Notes under the pieces: generated by a model
Told to the model about the DNA's origin: nothing
The model's database searches: none
The model's input: only the letters and a program-made list of their open reading frames with translations
Translations under genes and position numbers: made by a program
Shown: one piece after another, positions 7,692 to 13,911 of the stretch
Layout of the letters: each line of letters begins with the position of its first letter
Position numbering within the stretch: position 1 is the first letter of the stretch
From: Sphingomonas sp. CCH9-E2
Lineage (GTDB): Bacteria > Pseudomonadota > Alphaproteobacteria > Sphingomonadales > Sphingomonadaceae
Direction of reading: 5' to 3'
DNA: 19,664 bases
Assembly: GCF_001557215.1 (NCBI RefSeq)
Contig: NZ_LSJM01000434.1
Location: 1-19,664, forward strand

Positions 7692-8435
7692 TTAGCTGAC
7701 GCGCATGAGCGAGGCGGAGCTCTCGTCCATCGCCTTGGCGTCGCGGAGCAGGTTCGCCTGCACCTCGTAGCTGCGCTGATTCTCGATCATGTCGACCAGC
7801 GCTTGCGTCAGGTTGACGTTCGATCCTTCGAGCGCGCCGGACATCACGGTCGCGTCCAGATCCTGCGGCAGCGCCCCGCCGCCGCGGACGTGGAGCAGAT
7901 TGTCCAGTCCCTTGACGGTGGTGCTGCCCGCATCGCTGACCAGCTTGATCTGATCGATGATCTGCGGCGGCTGCGTCGGATCGGCGCCGGGCGGGACGAT
8001 CGACAGCGTGCCGTCGCTCGCGATCATGATCTTGTCGTGCGGCGGCACGGTGATGGGGCCCCCCGACCCCATCACCGGGAAACCGTCGCCGGTTTCCAAG
8101 ACGCCACTCGGCGCGACGCGCAGGTCGCCGCGCCGTGTGTATGCTTCGCTGCCATCGGTCGCCTGCACCGCGAGCCAGCCTTCGCCGGTGATCGCGATGT
8201 CCAGCCCGCGGCCGGTCTGCGTGATCGCACCCGCGCGCCGGTCCATGTCGACGACCGTTTCGGCGCTGGGCTGGCGGCTGTCATGGCCGTCGCCCTGCAC
8301 CATCAGGCGTTCGAAATTGATGCGATCGGCGCGGTAGCCGATGGTCGAGGCATTCGCGATGTTGTTCGCGATCGTCGCCTGTGCCTGCATCTGACCTTTC
8401 AGGCCGGACAGGGCGGTGTAGACGAGTCTATCCAT
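7692..8435 (-). CDS. flgF: Flagellar proximal rod protein FlgF
   Basis: The 247-residue product begins MDRLVYTALSGLKGQMQAQ followed by the rod motif TIANNIANASTIGYRADRINFE, the FlgF pattern. The C-terminus (LEGSNVNLTQALVDMIENQRSYEVQANLLRDAKAMDESSASLMRVS) is the paired terminal helix that packs into the rod. FlgF is one of the proximal rod subunits with FlgB and FlgC. An AGGAGG lies 8 bases before the ATG, the strongest ribosome-binding site in the operon. It sits between flgE and flgG as in most flagellated proteobacteria. Confidence 0.95.
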   Translation of the reverse strand: MDRLVYTALSGLKGQMQAQATIANNIANASTIGYRADRINFERLMVQGDGHDSRQPSAETVVDMDRRAGAITQTGRGLDIAITGEGWLAVQATDGSEAYTRRGDLRVAPSGVLETGDGFPVMGSGGPITVPPHDKIMIASDGTLSIVPPGADPTQPPQIIDQIKLVSDAGSTTVKGLDNLLHVRGGGALPQDLDATVMSGALEGSNVNLTQALVDMIENQRSYEVQANLLRDAKAMDESSASLMRVS

Positions 8436-8461
8436 CGCGAATGCCTCCTAACCTACTGAAA

Positions 8462-9751
8462 TCAGCTGCGGATGTTGAAGATGGTCTGGGAGATTTGGCT
8501 CGCGGTATCGAGCGCCTTGGCATTCGCCTGGAAGTTGCGCTGTGCCGCGATCAGGCCGACCAGTTCCTCGGTGATGTCGACGTTCGAGCGCTCGATCGCG
8601 CCCGCCATCAGGCCGCCAAAGCCGTTGACGCCCGGCTCGCCGAGGCGCGGCTCGCCCGACAGGCCGGTGGCGGCCCACGTCGAGTTGCCGAGCTGGCGCA
8701 GGCCCGAGGGGTTGGAGAAGTTGGCGAGCGCCACCTTGCCCAGTGCCAGGCTGTCGCCATTGGAGAAGCTGGCGCGGACGATGCCGTCCTCGCCCACCGT
8801 CACGCCGTCGAGCTGGCCCACCGCCTTGCCGTCCTGGCTGCGGCCATTGACGCTGAACGGTGCGCCGAGCTGCGTGGTCGCAGTGCCGAAATCGAGCGCG
8901 ATCGTCTGTTCGGTCGTGCTCGACCCCACGGTGAACGGGGCGAACTGGGTCGGCGCGGTTGGATTGGTCAGTGCGCCGCTGGCGTCGAAGGTCAGCGTCA
9001 CCGGCTGCGGGTTGGCCGCATCGGTGCCGAGCTGCTTGTCGCCGACAAAGGTATAGACCGACCAGGTCGACGGCGCGTCGGTCGTCTCGCGCACGAAATA
9101 GCTGGTCATGGTCAGCGGGTTGCCGCTGGCGTCATAGATCGTGGTCTGGGTCGAATTGTTGTAGGTGCCCGGATCGAAGCGATCGAACGCATAGGGCGTT
9201 TCCGGGCCGAAGCGCGATGCCTGCGACGGGACCGACGAATAGGCCGAGAGGTTGAGCGACAGCGCGACATTCTCGGTCGCCTCCGGCACGCCACTGGTCT
9301 GCGGCAGGCGCAGGTTCACGGTCGAGCCGAGGCCGGTCGCGACCACCGCGCCCGATCCGTCGACGGGATAGACCTGAAGATAGCCGCCCTGCGAGTCGGT
9401 GACGTAGCGGTTGCTGTCGACCAGAAAGCTGCCGTTGCGGGTGAAGTTGACGCCCGCCGCATCGAGGCTCGGCTTGACCGCGAAGAAGCCGTCGCCGGCC
9501 ACCGCGATGTCCAGGCTCGAGGCCGATTGCTGCATGCCGCCCTGCCCGAATTGCTGGCGGATCGCCTTCACCACGGTGCCCGACCCGATCATCTGGTTCG
9601 GGTTGAGCGACACGCTCGACGCGATCACGTCGGCAAATTCGGTGCGGCTCTTCTTGAACCCGTTGGTCGAAACGTTTGCCAGATTATGGCTGATGGTCGA
9701 CATGTCGGTCTGCGCCGCCTGAAGACCCGAGAGCGAGGTGTAGAAGGACAT
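8462..9751 (-). CDS. flgE: Flagellar hook protein FlgE
   Basis: This 429-residue protein has the hook signature at its N-terminus (MSFYTSLSGLQAAQTDMSTISHNLANVSTNGFKKSRTEFADV), the FlgE-type extended middle (LTMTSYFVRETTDAPSTWSVYTFVGD and the GQLDGVTVGEDGIVRASFSNGDS segment) and the C-terminal motif LMAGAIERSNVDITEELVGLIAAQRNFQANAKALDTASQISQTIFNIRS. It polymerises into the universal joint outside the cell after export through the flagellar type III system. CAGGAG is 8 bases upstream of the ATG. Length is typical for a hook protein with one inserted variable domain. Confidence 0.95.
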   Translation of the reverse strand: MSFYTSLSGLQAAQTDMSTISHNLANVSTNGFKKSRTEFADVIASSVSLNPNQMIGSGTVVKAIRQQFGQGGMQQSASSLDIAVAGDGFFAVKPSLDAAGVNFTRNGSFLVDSNRYVTDSQGGYLQVYPVDGSGAVVATGLGSTVNLRLPQTSGVPEATENVALSLNLSAYSSVPSQASRFGPETPYAFDRFDPGTYNNSTQTTIYDASGNPLTMTSYFVRETTDAPSTWSVYTFVGDKQLGTDAANPQPVTLTFDASGALTNPTAPTQFAPFTVGSSTTEQTIALDFGTATTQLGAPFSVNGRSQDGKAVGQLDGVTVGEDGIVRASFSNGDSLALGKVALANFSNPSGLRQLGNSTWAATGLSGEPRLGEPGVNGFGGLMAGAIERSNVDITEELVGLIAAQRNFQANAKALDTASQISQTIFNIRS

Positions 9752-9772
9752 CGATTAGGCTCCTGTTTGGAC

Positions 9773-10459
9773 TCAGCCGATCTGGCGGATCGCGGTGGTG
9801 GACACCTGGCCGATGCCAGGCAGGGTAAGGACGGGATTGCCGTCGCGGCCCATCGCGACCGAGGTCACGGGGGCCCAGACGAGCGGCTTGGCGGTGACGG
9901 CGGCTCCATCGGCATCGCGCGCGGCGACGCGGATGGTGAAGGGGCCATCGCCGACCGGTTCGCCGGTGTCGGTGGTGCCGTCCCATTCGAATTCGGTGCG
10001 ACCCGCCGGCGCGGCGCCCAGCGACACGCTCTTGAGGATCTCGCCGTTCGGCCCCTCGATCACGACATTGACCTCGGCGGCGTCGGCACCCAGTTCGATC
10101 ATCCCGGCGAGCGAGCCGTCGGTGCGGGGATAGGCGACATTGCCCTCGGTCAGCACGGTGCGGCCGACCCAGCTCACCATGTCGGTGGTGCTGGTCGCGC
10201 CGAGCTTGGCGGCGATCGCCTGCAGCGTCGTGTTCATCTCGCTGATCCCGGCCAGCGACGAGAATTGCGCCATCTGCGCAACCATCTGGGTATTGTCGAC
10301 CGGATCGAACGGGTCCTGGTTCTTCATCTGCGCGGTCATCAGCGTCAGGAAGTCGGCCTGATCCATCGCCGACGACCCCAGCCCGCTGGTGTTCGTCTGA
10401 TTGGTCGTGCCGGTGCGGCCGATGCCGAGATTGCTCAGCGTCGTATCGAAAGCGGTCAT
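9773..10459 (-). CDS. flgD: Flagellar hook-cap protein FlgD
   Basis: FlgD is recognised by the N-terminal cap motif DFLTLMTAQMKNQDPFDPVDNTQMVAQMAQFSSLAGISEMNTTL (about residues 36-79). After it comes a beta-rich C-terminal half with the FlgD Ig-like repeat (VVIEGPNGEILKSVSLGAAPAGRTEFEWDGTTDTGEPVGDGPFTIRVAA). At 228 residues it is of normal length. The protein caps the growing hook and is lost when FlgK replaces it. Its ATG shares one base with the flgC stop (TGATG), implying translational coupling. Confidence 0.94.
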   Translation of the reverse strand: MTAFDTTLSNLGIGRTGTTNQTNTSGLGSSAMDQADFLTLMTAQMKNQDPFDPVDNTQMVAQMAQFSSLAGISEMNTTLQAIAAKLGATSTTDMVSWVGRTVLTEGNVAYPRTDGSLAGMIELGADAAEVNVVIEGPNGEILKSVSLGAAPAGRTEFEWDGTTDTGEPVGDGPFTIRVAARDADGAAVTAKPLVWAPVTSVAMGRDGNPVLTLPGIGQVSTTAIRQIG

Positions 10460-10872
10460 CAGCTGCGTCCCAGGTTGAGCGTCTGGGTGATCAGCGTCTT
10501 GGCCGTCTGCATCACTTCGACATTGTTCTGATAGGTGCGGGCGGTCTCCATCATGTCGACCAGCTCGCGCGTTTCATCGACCGCGCTTTCCCAGACATTG
10601 CCGTCCTTGTCGGCCATCGGGTTGCCCGGGTCGTAGCGCTTGGTCGGTGCCTCGCCCGCCGCGACGACGCTTTCGACGTCGACCGTCGCCATGCCGCTCG
10701 CCGCATCGAAATGGGTGCGGAAGACGGGCTTCATCGTGCGATAGGCTTCGCCCGGATTGGACGCGACCTGCCCGACATTGGCGAGGTTGGAGGCGGTGGT
10801 GTTCATCCGCACGAGCTGCGCCGACATGGCGCGACCCGCGACCTGGAAGATGGAAAGCGGCTGGTCGGACAT
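10459..10872 (-). CDS. flgC: Flagellar proximal rod protein FlgC
   Basis: The 137-residue product carries the FlgC N-terminal motif (FQVAGRAMSAQLVRMNTTASNLANVGQV) and the C-terminal helix with NPMADKDGNVWESAVDETRELVDMMETARTYQNNVEVMQTAKTLITQTLNLG. FlgC is a proximal rod subunit next to FlgB. GGAG lies 8 bases before the ATG and overlaps the end of flgB, from which it is separated by only 3 bases. Confidence 0.95.
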   Translation of the reverse strand: MSDQPLSIFQVAGRAMSAQLVRMNTTASNLANVGQVASNPGEAYRTMKPVFRTHFDAASGMATVDVESVVAAGEAPTKRYDPGNPMADKDGNVWESAVDETRELVDMMETARTYQNNVEVMQTAKTLITQTLNLGRS

Positions 10873-10875
10873 GGC

Positions 10876-11229
10876 TTATTCTCCCTTCAGCGCGCGCTTG
10901 AGCGTGTCGATGCGGCCGTTGAGGAATGCGAGCGTCGTCTGATAGGCGACGGCATTCTCGGCAAACGCAGTCTGTTCGGTGGCGAGCTCGACGGTATTGC
11001 CGTCGAGGCTGGGCTGCAGCGGAACGCGATACTTGGTCGCGCTGCCGATCGGATCGGTACCCGCCATGCCGGGGGTTTCGATCGCATTCAGTGCCTCGCG
11101 AAAGTCGATGTCCTTCGCCTTGAAGCCCGGGGTCGATGCGTTCGCGATGTTCGACGCGAGCACGCCCATGCGCTGCGACCGCACCTGAAGCGCCGCGCCG
11201 TGCACCCCGAAGAGACTGTTGCTGCCCAT
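10876..11229 (-). CDS. flgB: Flagellar proximal rod protein FlgB
   Basis: From the ATG at 11229 the product is 117 residues: MGSNSLFGVHGAALQVRSQR, then the rod motif MGVLASNIANASTPGFKAKDIDF (21-43) and a C-terminal helix (AVAYQTTLAFLNGRIDTLKRALKGE). The open frame runs about 750 bases further upstream, but that part lies antisense to the MotA-like gene, contains the promoter region and does not resemble FlgB. The chosen ATG has GAGGA 8 bases upstream. FlgB is the most membrane-proximal rod protein and here the first gene of the flgBCDEFGHIJKL operon. A near-consensus sigma-54 promoter lies at 11265-11282, predicting a leader of about 25 bases. Confidence 0.95.
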   Translation of the reverse strand: MGSNSLFGVHGAALQVRSQRMGVLASNIANASTPGFKAKDIDFREALNAIETPGMAGTDPIGSATKYRVPLQPSLDGNTVELATEQTAFAENAVAYQTTLAFLNGRIDTLKRALKGE

Positions 11230-11264
11230 ATGAACGGTCCTCATGCCAATGTTCGGACACTTCC

Positions 11265-11282
11265 TAGCAATGGGCGTGCCAG
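11265..11282 (-). promoter_or_regulatory. Sigma-54 (-24/-12) promoter for the flgB operon
   Basis: The minus strand reads CTGGCACGCCCATTGCTA. Against the RpoN consensus YTGGCACGRNNNTTGCW, only the R position differs. The GG and GC are 10 bases apart, the required spacing. The predicted start is near 11255, about 25 bases before the flgB ATG, leaving room for its GAGGA ribosome-binding site. This is the strongest promoter match in the window. Confidence 0.85.
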
Positions 11283-11306
11283 TTTGCGGGGAGCGGGCCG
11301 GAATCG

Positions 11307-11382
11307 CCGCAATTGCCGGTTCTGACGGTGCGGGCGGCAAGGATTTGCCGGGCGGCGGCAGCGGATTTGCCGCTTTTGCCGG
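11307..11382. promoter_or_regulatory. Cluster of TTGCCG sites, likely shared enhancer for two divergent sigma-54 promoters
   Basis: TTGCCGG or TTGCCGC occurs four times on the plus strand at 11313, 11345, 11367 and 11376, and once inverted as CGGCAA at 11335. The inverted copy pairs with 11345 as CGGCAA-GGAT-TTGCCG (11335-11350). The cluster lies between two opposed sigma-54 promoters, where an activator of the NtrC/FlbD/FleQ type would bind. A near-identical dyad occurs at 13822-13837 ahead of a third sigma-54 promoter. The binding protein is an inference. Confidence 0.65.
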
Positions 11383-11423
11383 GCGCGCGTGCCCTTGGCG
11401 GGGTTTCCCTCCCAGCAGGCGAA

Positions 11424-11440
11424 TTGGCCCGGCGTTTGCA
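11424..11440 (+). promoter_or_regulatory. Sigma-54 (-24/-12) promoter for the second MotA-like gene
   Basis: The sequence TTGGCCCGGCGTTTGCA differs from YTGGCACGRNNNTTGCW only at the A of GGCAC. GG (11426-11427) and GC (11438-11439) are 10 bases apart. The predicted transcription start is near 11451, only about two bases before the apparent ATG at 11453, which is unusual because a GAGG ribosome-binding site lies upstream of that start (see findings). Confidence 0.72.
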
Positions 11441-11452
11441 AAGAGGTCGCGC

Positions 11453-12139
11453 ATGAATAGTGCCGCACCCGCCGACCTTGCCGCGCTGGCCCCGCTCGAC
11501 GCCTCCGTGCTGCTCGACCCGCTGGCGCTCGCCATCGTGCTCGGCGGAACGGCGGCCAGCGTCGTGCTGCGCCATCGGCTGGCCGATGTCGGGCGCGGGC
11601 TGGTTGCGCTCAAAACGCTGCTGCGCCGCCCATTCGACCCAGCGCCGCTGATCGCGCAGGCCGAGGCACTCGAACGCATTGCCAAGCGCCACGGGCTGAT
11701 CGCACTCGACCGGTCGGTGATCGATGATCCCGACATGGCCGCAGCCGTCGCCGCCGCAGTCGATGGCGCGACCCCGTCGGAGATCGAGGCGATCGTCCGC
11801 GACCGCGCCGCATCGCGCGCCGAACGCCACCGCGCTGTAATCGAACTGTGGAGCGGGGTGGCCGAGGCTGCGCCCGCCATGGGGCTCATCGGCACGATCC
11901 TCGGCCTGGTCCGCATGTTCGCGGCGATGGATAATCCCGACCGGATCGGCGCGGCGATGGCGGTGGCGTTGCTTGCCACGCTTTATGGCGCGCTGCTCGC
12001 CAACCTCGTCGCCATGCCGATCGTTGCGCGGCTCAAGCGCCTCGCGCGCGTCGAAGCGACCGAACGGCTGCGGCTGGCGGCACCGCTGGCGCGCCTCGCC
12101 ACGCTGGAGCGCGCGCGCAAGCGGGATATCGCCGCATGA
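11453..12139 (+). CDS. Second MotA/ExbB-family stator-like protein lacking the first MotA helix
   Basis: This 228-residue protein belongs to the MotA/TolQ/ExbB proton-channel family. The helix pair near the C-terminus (APAMGLIGTILGLVRMFAAMDNP at 140-162, then IGAAMAVALLATLYGALLANLVAMPIVARLKRLAR at 165-199) is diagnostic. One earlier hydrophobic segment at about 18-39 aligns by eye with MotA helix 2 (LALAIVLGGTAASVVL). The first MotA helix is missing, because the upstream sequence is promoter rather than membrane-coding. The rotor-facing loop motif is present in altered form, AKRHGLIALD (77-86), with Asp86 where MotA has Glu. The ATG has GAGG 6 bases upstream. Its stop overlaps the MotB-like start (ATGA). 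It probably forms a second stator or accessory energising complex; its ion and role are unknown. Confidence 0.75.
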   Translation: MNSAAPADLAALAPLDASVLLDPLALAIVLGGTAASVVLRHRLADVGRGLVALKTLLRRPFDPAPLIAQAEALERIAKRHGLIALDRSVIDDPDMAAAVAAAVDGATPSEIEAIVRDRAASRAERHRAVIELWSGVAEAAPAMGLIGTILGLVRMFAAMDNPDRIGAAMAVALLATLYGALLANLVAMPIVARLKRLARVEATERLRLAAPLARLATLERARKRDIAA

Positions 12140-12678
12140 GCGCCGTGCTCACTCCGGACGGCTGGGACGAGATTTCCCCCGCGCGGTCGGTGTGGCTCAT
12201 CACCCTCGCCGATCTCGCGCTGCTGCTGATCGGCTTCTTCGTCCTGCTGCAGGCGCATCGCGAGGCAGATCGCGCGCGCTTGCTCGCCGGGCTGCGCAGC
12301 GGCTTCGGGGTCGAAGCACCGGCGCCGATCGACCCAATGGCGGTCGCCCGCGCGCGGGTCGACGGCTATGCCCCGGGCAGTGCCGATGCTGACCTCGCCG
12401 CCACGATTGCCTGGGCCCGCGATGCCGCACGCGACAAACGTACGGTCATCACCATCACCGGATCGACCGCGCCGACCGGCGATGTCGATTCCGCCAGCGG
12501 CAGCGCCGCCATCCTCGCCGCCGATCGCGCGCGCGCCGTCGCAGCGGCTTTGGTCTCACGGGGCGCCGTGTCTCCCGACCGCCTGATCCTCCGCGTCGCG
12601 CCCGGCCAGCGCCGGGCCGTGACCCTCTCCGTCGGCTTTGCCGGCGATCCTGCATTTCAAGCTGGAGATCCGCAATGA
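12136..12678 (+). CDS. Second MotB-like protein with a degenerate OmpA-like domain
   Basis: The 180-residue product has a short cytoplasmic N-terminus, one transmembrane helix at about 19-39 (VWLITLADLALLLIGFFVLLQ) with Asp26 at the stator channel position, and a small periplasmic part. The C-terminal 80 residues follow the OmpA-like pattern (TVITITGSTAPTG...AAILAADRARAVAAALVSRGAVSPDRLIL). However, the GHTD motif of peptidoglycan-binding members reads GSTA (109-112), so the binding aspartate is missing; the partner arginine (Arg131) is kept. The linker is much shorter than in the other MotB of this cluster. The gene overlaps its MotA-like partner and flgA by ATGA on both sides, so the three are translated as a unit. 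A ligand other than standard peptidoglycan, or no anchoring, is possible. Confidence 0.72.
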   Translation: MSAVLTPDGWDEISPARSVWLITLADLALLLIGFFVLLQAHREADRARLLAGLRSGFGVEAPAPIDPMAVARARVDGYAPGSADADLAATIAWARDAARDKRTVITITGSTAPTGDVDSASGSAAILAADRARAVAAALVSRGAVSPDRLILRVAPGQRRAVTLSVGFAGDPAFQAGDPQ

Positions 12679-13181
12679 TCGCACTCCTGATCGCCCTGTC
12701 CGGTCCGACCGCGACATTCCAGTCGACCGAGACGCTTGACCAACTGGTCGAACGCTTCGCCGGTGCCCCGATCGGGGCCGAGGGCGGCGCGCGCGCGGCT
12801 GTCGACAAACGGCTCAAGCTCGCCGCGTGCGACGCGCCGCAGCTCAGCTGGCGCTCGCCGGCCGAGGATGCGGTGGTGATCCGGTGCCAGGGGCCGCAGC
12901 AATGGCGCGTGTTCGTGCCGATCAACGCCCTGCCCAAGGCTGCGCCCACCGCCGCCACGCCCGCTCCGGTCGCGGCCAAGGTCGAATTCGCGATTCGCCG
13001 CGGCGATCCGGTGATGCTGGAGGCCGGTGCCGCCGGTTTCTCGATCACGCGCGAGGGGCTGGCGATGGGCGATGCGGCGGTCGGTGGCCGCGTGCTGGTC
13101 AAGACCGACGACAAGCGCCCGCCGGTTGCGGCCATCGCGCTCGCCCCCGGTCGCGCCAAGTTGCCCGGTTTCGGGGATTGA
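12675..13181 (+). CDS. flgA: Flagellar P-ring assembly chaperone FlgA
   Basis: The 168-residue product is a compact FlgA. Its C-terminal half is a SAF-type domain: VEFAIRRGDPVMLEAGAAGFSITREGLAMGDAAVGGRVLVKTDDKRPPVAAIALAPGRAKLPGF (about 103-166). The N-terminal half has two cysteines (in LAACDAPQLSW and IRCQGPQQW) spaced as in FlgA, where they could form a disulfide. The signal peptide is short (MIALLIALSGPTATFQ), so export by Sec is plausible but not strongly marked. FlgA helps FlgI polymerise into the P ring. It is coupled by ATGA overlap to the MotB-like gene and ends just before an intrinsic terminator. It is shorter than the ~220-residue enterobacterial protein. Confidence 0.85.
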   Translation: MIALLIALSGPTATFQSTETLDQLVERFAGAPIGAEGGARAAVDKRLKLAACDAPQLSWRSPAEDAVVIRCQGPQQWRVFVPINALPKAAPTAATPAPVAAKVEFAIRRGDPVMLEAGAAGFSITREGLAMGDAAVGGRVLVKTDDKRPPVAAIALAPGRAKLPGFGD

Positions 13182-13185
13182 TCGC

Positions 13186-13221
13186 GCGGCGGCAGAAAAA
13201 TTCGCCGCCGCTGCATTTTTT
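13186..13221 (+). terminator. Rho-independent terminator after flgA
   Basis: A 7-bp perfect stem, GCGGCGG (13186-13192) with CCGCCGC (13205-13211), encloses a 12-base A/T-rich loop. A TTTTTT run at 13216-13221 follows 4 bases later. It starts 5 bases after the flgA stop, so it would end the MotA-like/MotB-like/flgA transcript and insulate flgM, which has its own candidate promoter just downstream. Confidence 0.65.
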
Positions 13222-13223
13222 CC

Positions 13224-13250
13224 TAAAGCTCCCCGTCAAAGCGTCGTTTT
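13224..13250 (+). promoter_or_regulatory. Candidate sigma-28 (FliA) promoter for flgM
   Basis: TAAAGCTC, 11 bases, then GTCGTTTT. The first box matches TAAAGTTT at 6/8 and the second GCCGATAA at 4/8, with exact enterobacterial spacing. The GTCGTT core and spacing are shared with the site before motA on the other strand. A start near 13257 would leave a 25-base leader to the flgM ATG. Confidence 0.42.
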
Positions 13251-13281
13251 TGCGGTTGTCCGCAGAAAAAGGGTCGCAGAC

Positions 13282-13566
13282 ATGGTGGATCCAGTCGGCT
13301 TCAAGCCTGCATCTTTTGCCCCCCGGCTCACGCCGGTGGCCGCCGCCGCGCCCGTAGCGCGCGTGGAGGATGCGACCGAAATGGCGACGACCAGCGCTGC
13401 TGCGTCGCTGACCAAGACTGCCGCTGCCAGCGCGCCGGTCGATGCCGAGCGGGTCGCGCGGATCAAGAAGGCGATTGCCGACGGCAATTTCCCGCTGGTC
13501 CCTTCGACCATCGCCGACCGGCTGCTCGCGCTCAAGCTGCAATGGAATCCGAATGACCAGGCATGA
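13282..13566 (+). CDS. flgM: Anti-sigma-28 factor FlgM
   Basis: The 94-residue product has a low-complexity alanine/threonine-rich N-terminal half and a conserved C-terminal FlgM region, VDAERVARIKKAIADGNFPLVPSTIADRLLALK (about 53-85), which wraps around FliA. FlgM holds FliA inactive until it is exported through the completed hook. The ATG has AAAGGG 8 bases upstream, and the size matches the family. The frame stays open further upstream into flgA, but that part is not FlgM-like. A terminator and a candidate sigma-28 promoter lie immediately upstream, so flgM may be induced by its own target, a feedback loop. Its 3' end overlaps flgN by 14 bases. Cognate fliA lies 3.4 kb downstream. Confidence 0.9.
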   Translation: MVDPVGFKPASFAPRLTPVAAAAPVARVEDATEMATTSAAASLTKTAAASAPVDAERVARIKKAIADGNFPLVPSTIADRLLALKLQWNPNDQA

Positions 13567-13873
13567 CGCCCTGATCCGCGTGATCGAGGCGCTGCACGCC
13601 GAAATCGCCGCGCTGAAGGCAAACGATGTCGCCGCACTTGAACGCGCGACGCGCGACAAGCTGATCGGGATCGAGGCGGTGGGGGCCGCCAATGACGACG
13701 ATCCCGCGCTGTCGGGCGAGCTCAAGGCGCTGGCCGAGGAAGCGCACCGGCTGAACGAAAGCTGCCGCATCTATGTCAACCTGATGGCTGCCAATGTGCG
13801 GCGGCGGCTGACGGCACTGACCGGCAATGATTTGCCGTCCTACCGGTCGGCAATTGCCGGTGGTTACGGCTGA
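13553..13873 (+). CDS. flgN: FlgN-family flagellar export chaperone (probable)
   Basis: The 106-residue, mostly helical protein reads MTRHDALIRVIEALHAEIAALKANDVAALERATRDKL at its start and ends with a second long helix (ELKALAEEAHRLNESCRIYVNLMAANVRRRLTALTG). This two-helix hairpin with N-R/Y-VNLMAANVRRRL near the end resembles FlgN, the chaperone for FlgK and FlgL. The position directly after flgM is the classical flgMN arrangement and carries much of the weight; sequence similarity alone is weak in this family. Translation should be coupled to flgM through the 14-base overlap. The last 50 bases of the gene contain two palindromic TTGCCG dyads that probably serve as an upstream activating sequence for the next promoter. 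Confidence 0.75.
   Translation: MTRHDALIRVIEALHAEIAALKANDVAALERATRDKLIGIEAVGAANDDDPALSGELKALAEEAHRLNESCRIYVNLMAANVRRRLTALTGNDLPSYRSAIAGGYG
13822..13860. promoter_or_regulatory. Paired enhancer-like dyads inside the 3' end of flgN
   Basis: Two sites: CGGCAA-TGAT-TTGCCG (13822-13837) and the perfect 12-base palindrome CGGCAATTGCCG (13848-13859). The first differs by one base from the 16-mer at 11335-11350. They lie 55-92 bases upstream of the -24 GG of the sigma-54 promoter at 13912, a normal distance for an activator site. They overlap the flgN codons, so the sequence is dual-purpose if real. Confidence 0.65.
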
Positions 13874-13911
13874 GCACGCATCTTAGCGCCTAAATCGCTT
13901 TCTCGCAGGAA

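Noticed and set aside
8381..10531. A 716-codon plus-strand open frame opposite flgE and flgD
   Set aside because: It mirrors the third-position GC bias of the genes on the other strand and has no family-like motif; the flg genes have proper ribosome-binding sites and conserved motifs.
11243..11452. Upstream extension of the MotA-like frame, which might have supplied the missing helix 1
   Set aside because: The translated stretch is Gly/Ala/Pro-rich with no membrane segment and spans both the enhancer cluster and the sigma-54 promoter.
11230..11979. Upstream extension of the flgB frame to 11979
   Set aside because: The extension crosses the control region and lies antisense to the MotA-like gene; the ATG at 11229 has a good ribosome-binding site and gives a family-length FlgB.
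13475..13487. TTGCCG-A-CGGCAA palindrome inside flgM as another enhancer site
   Set aside because: The half-sites are in the opposite orientation to the other dyads and encode the conserved FlgM residues IADGN, so codon usage explains them adequately.
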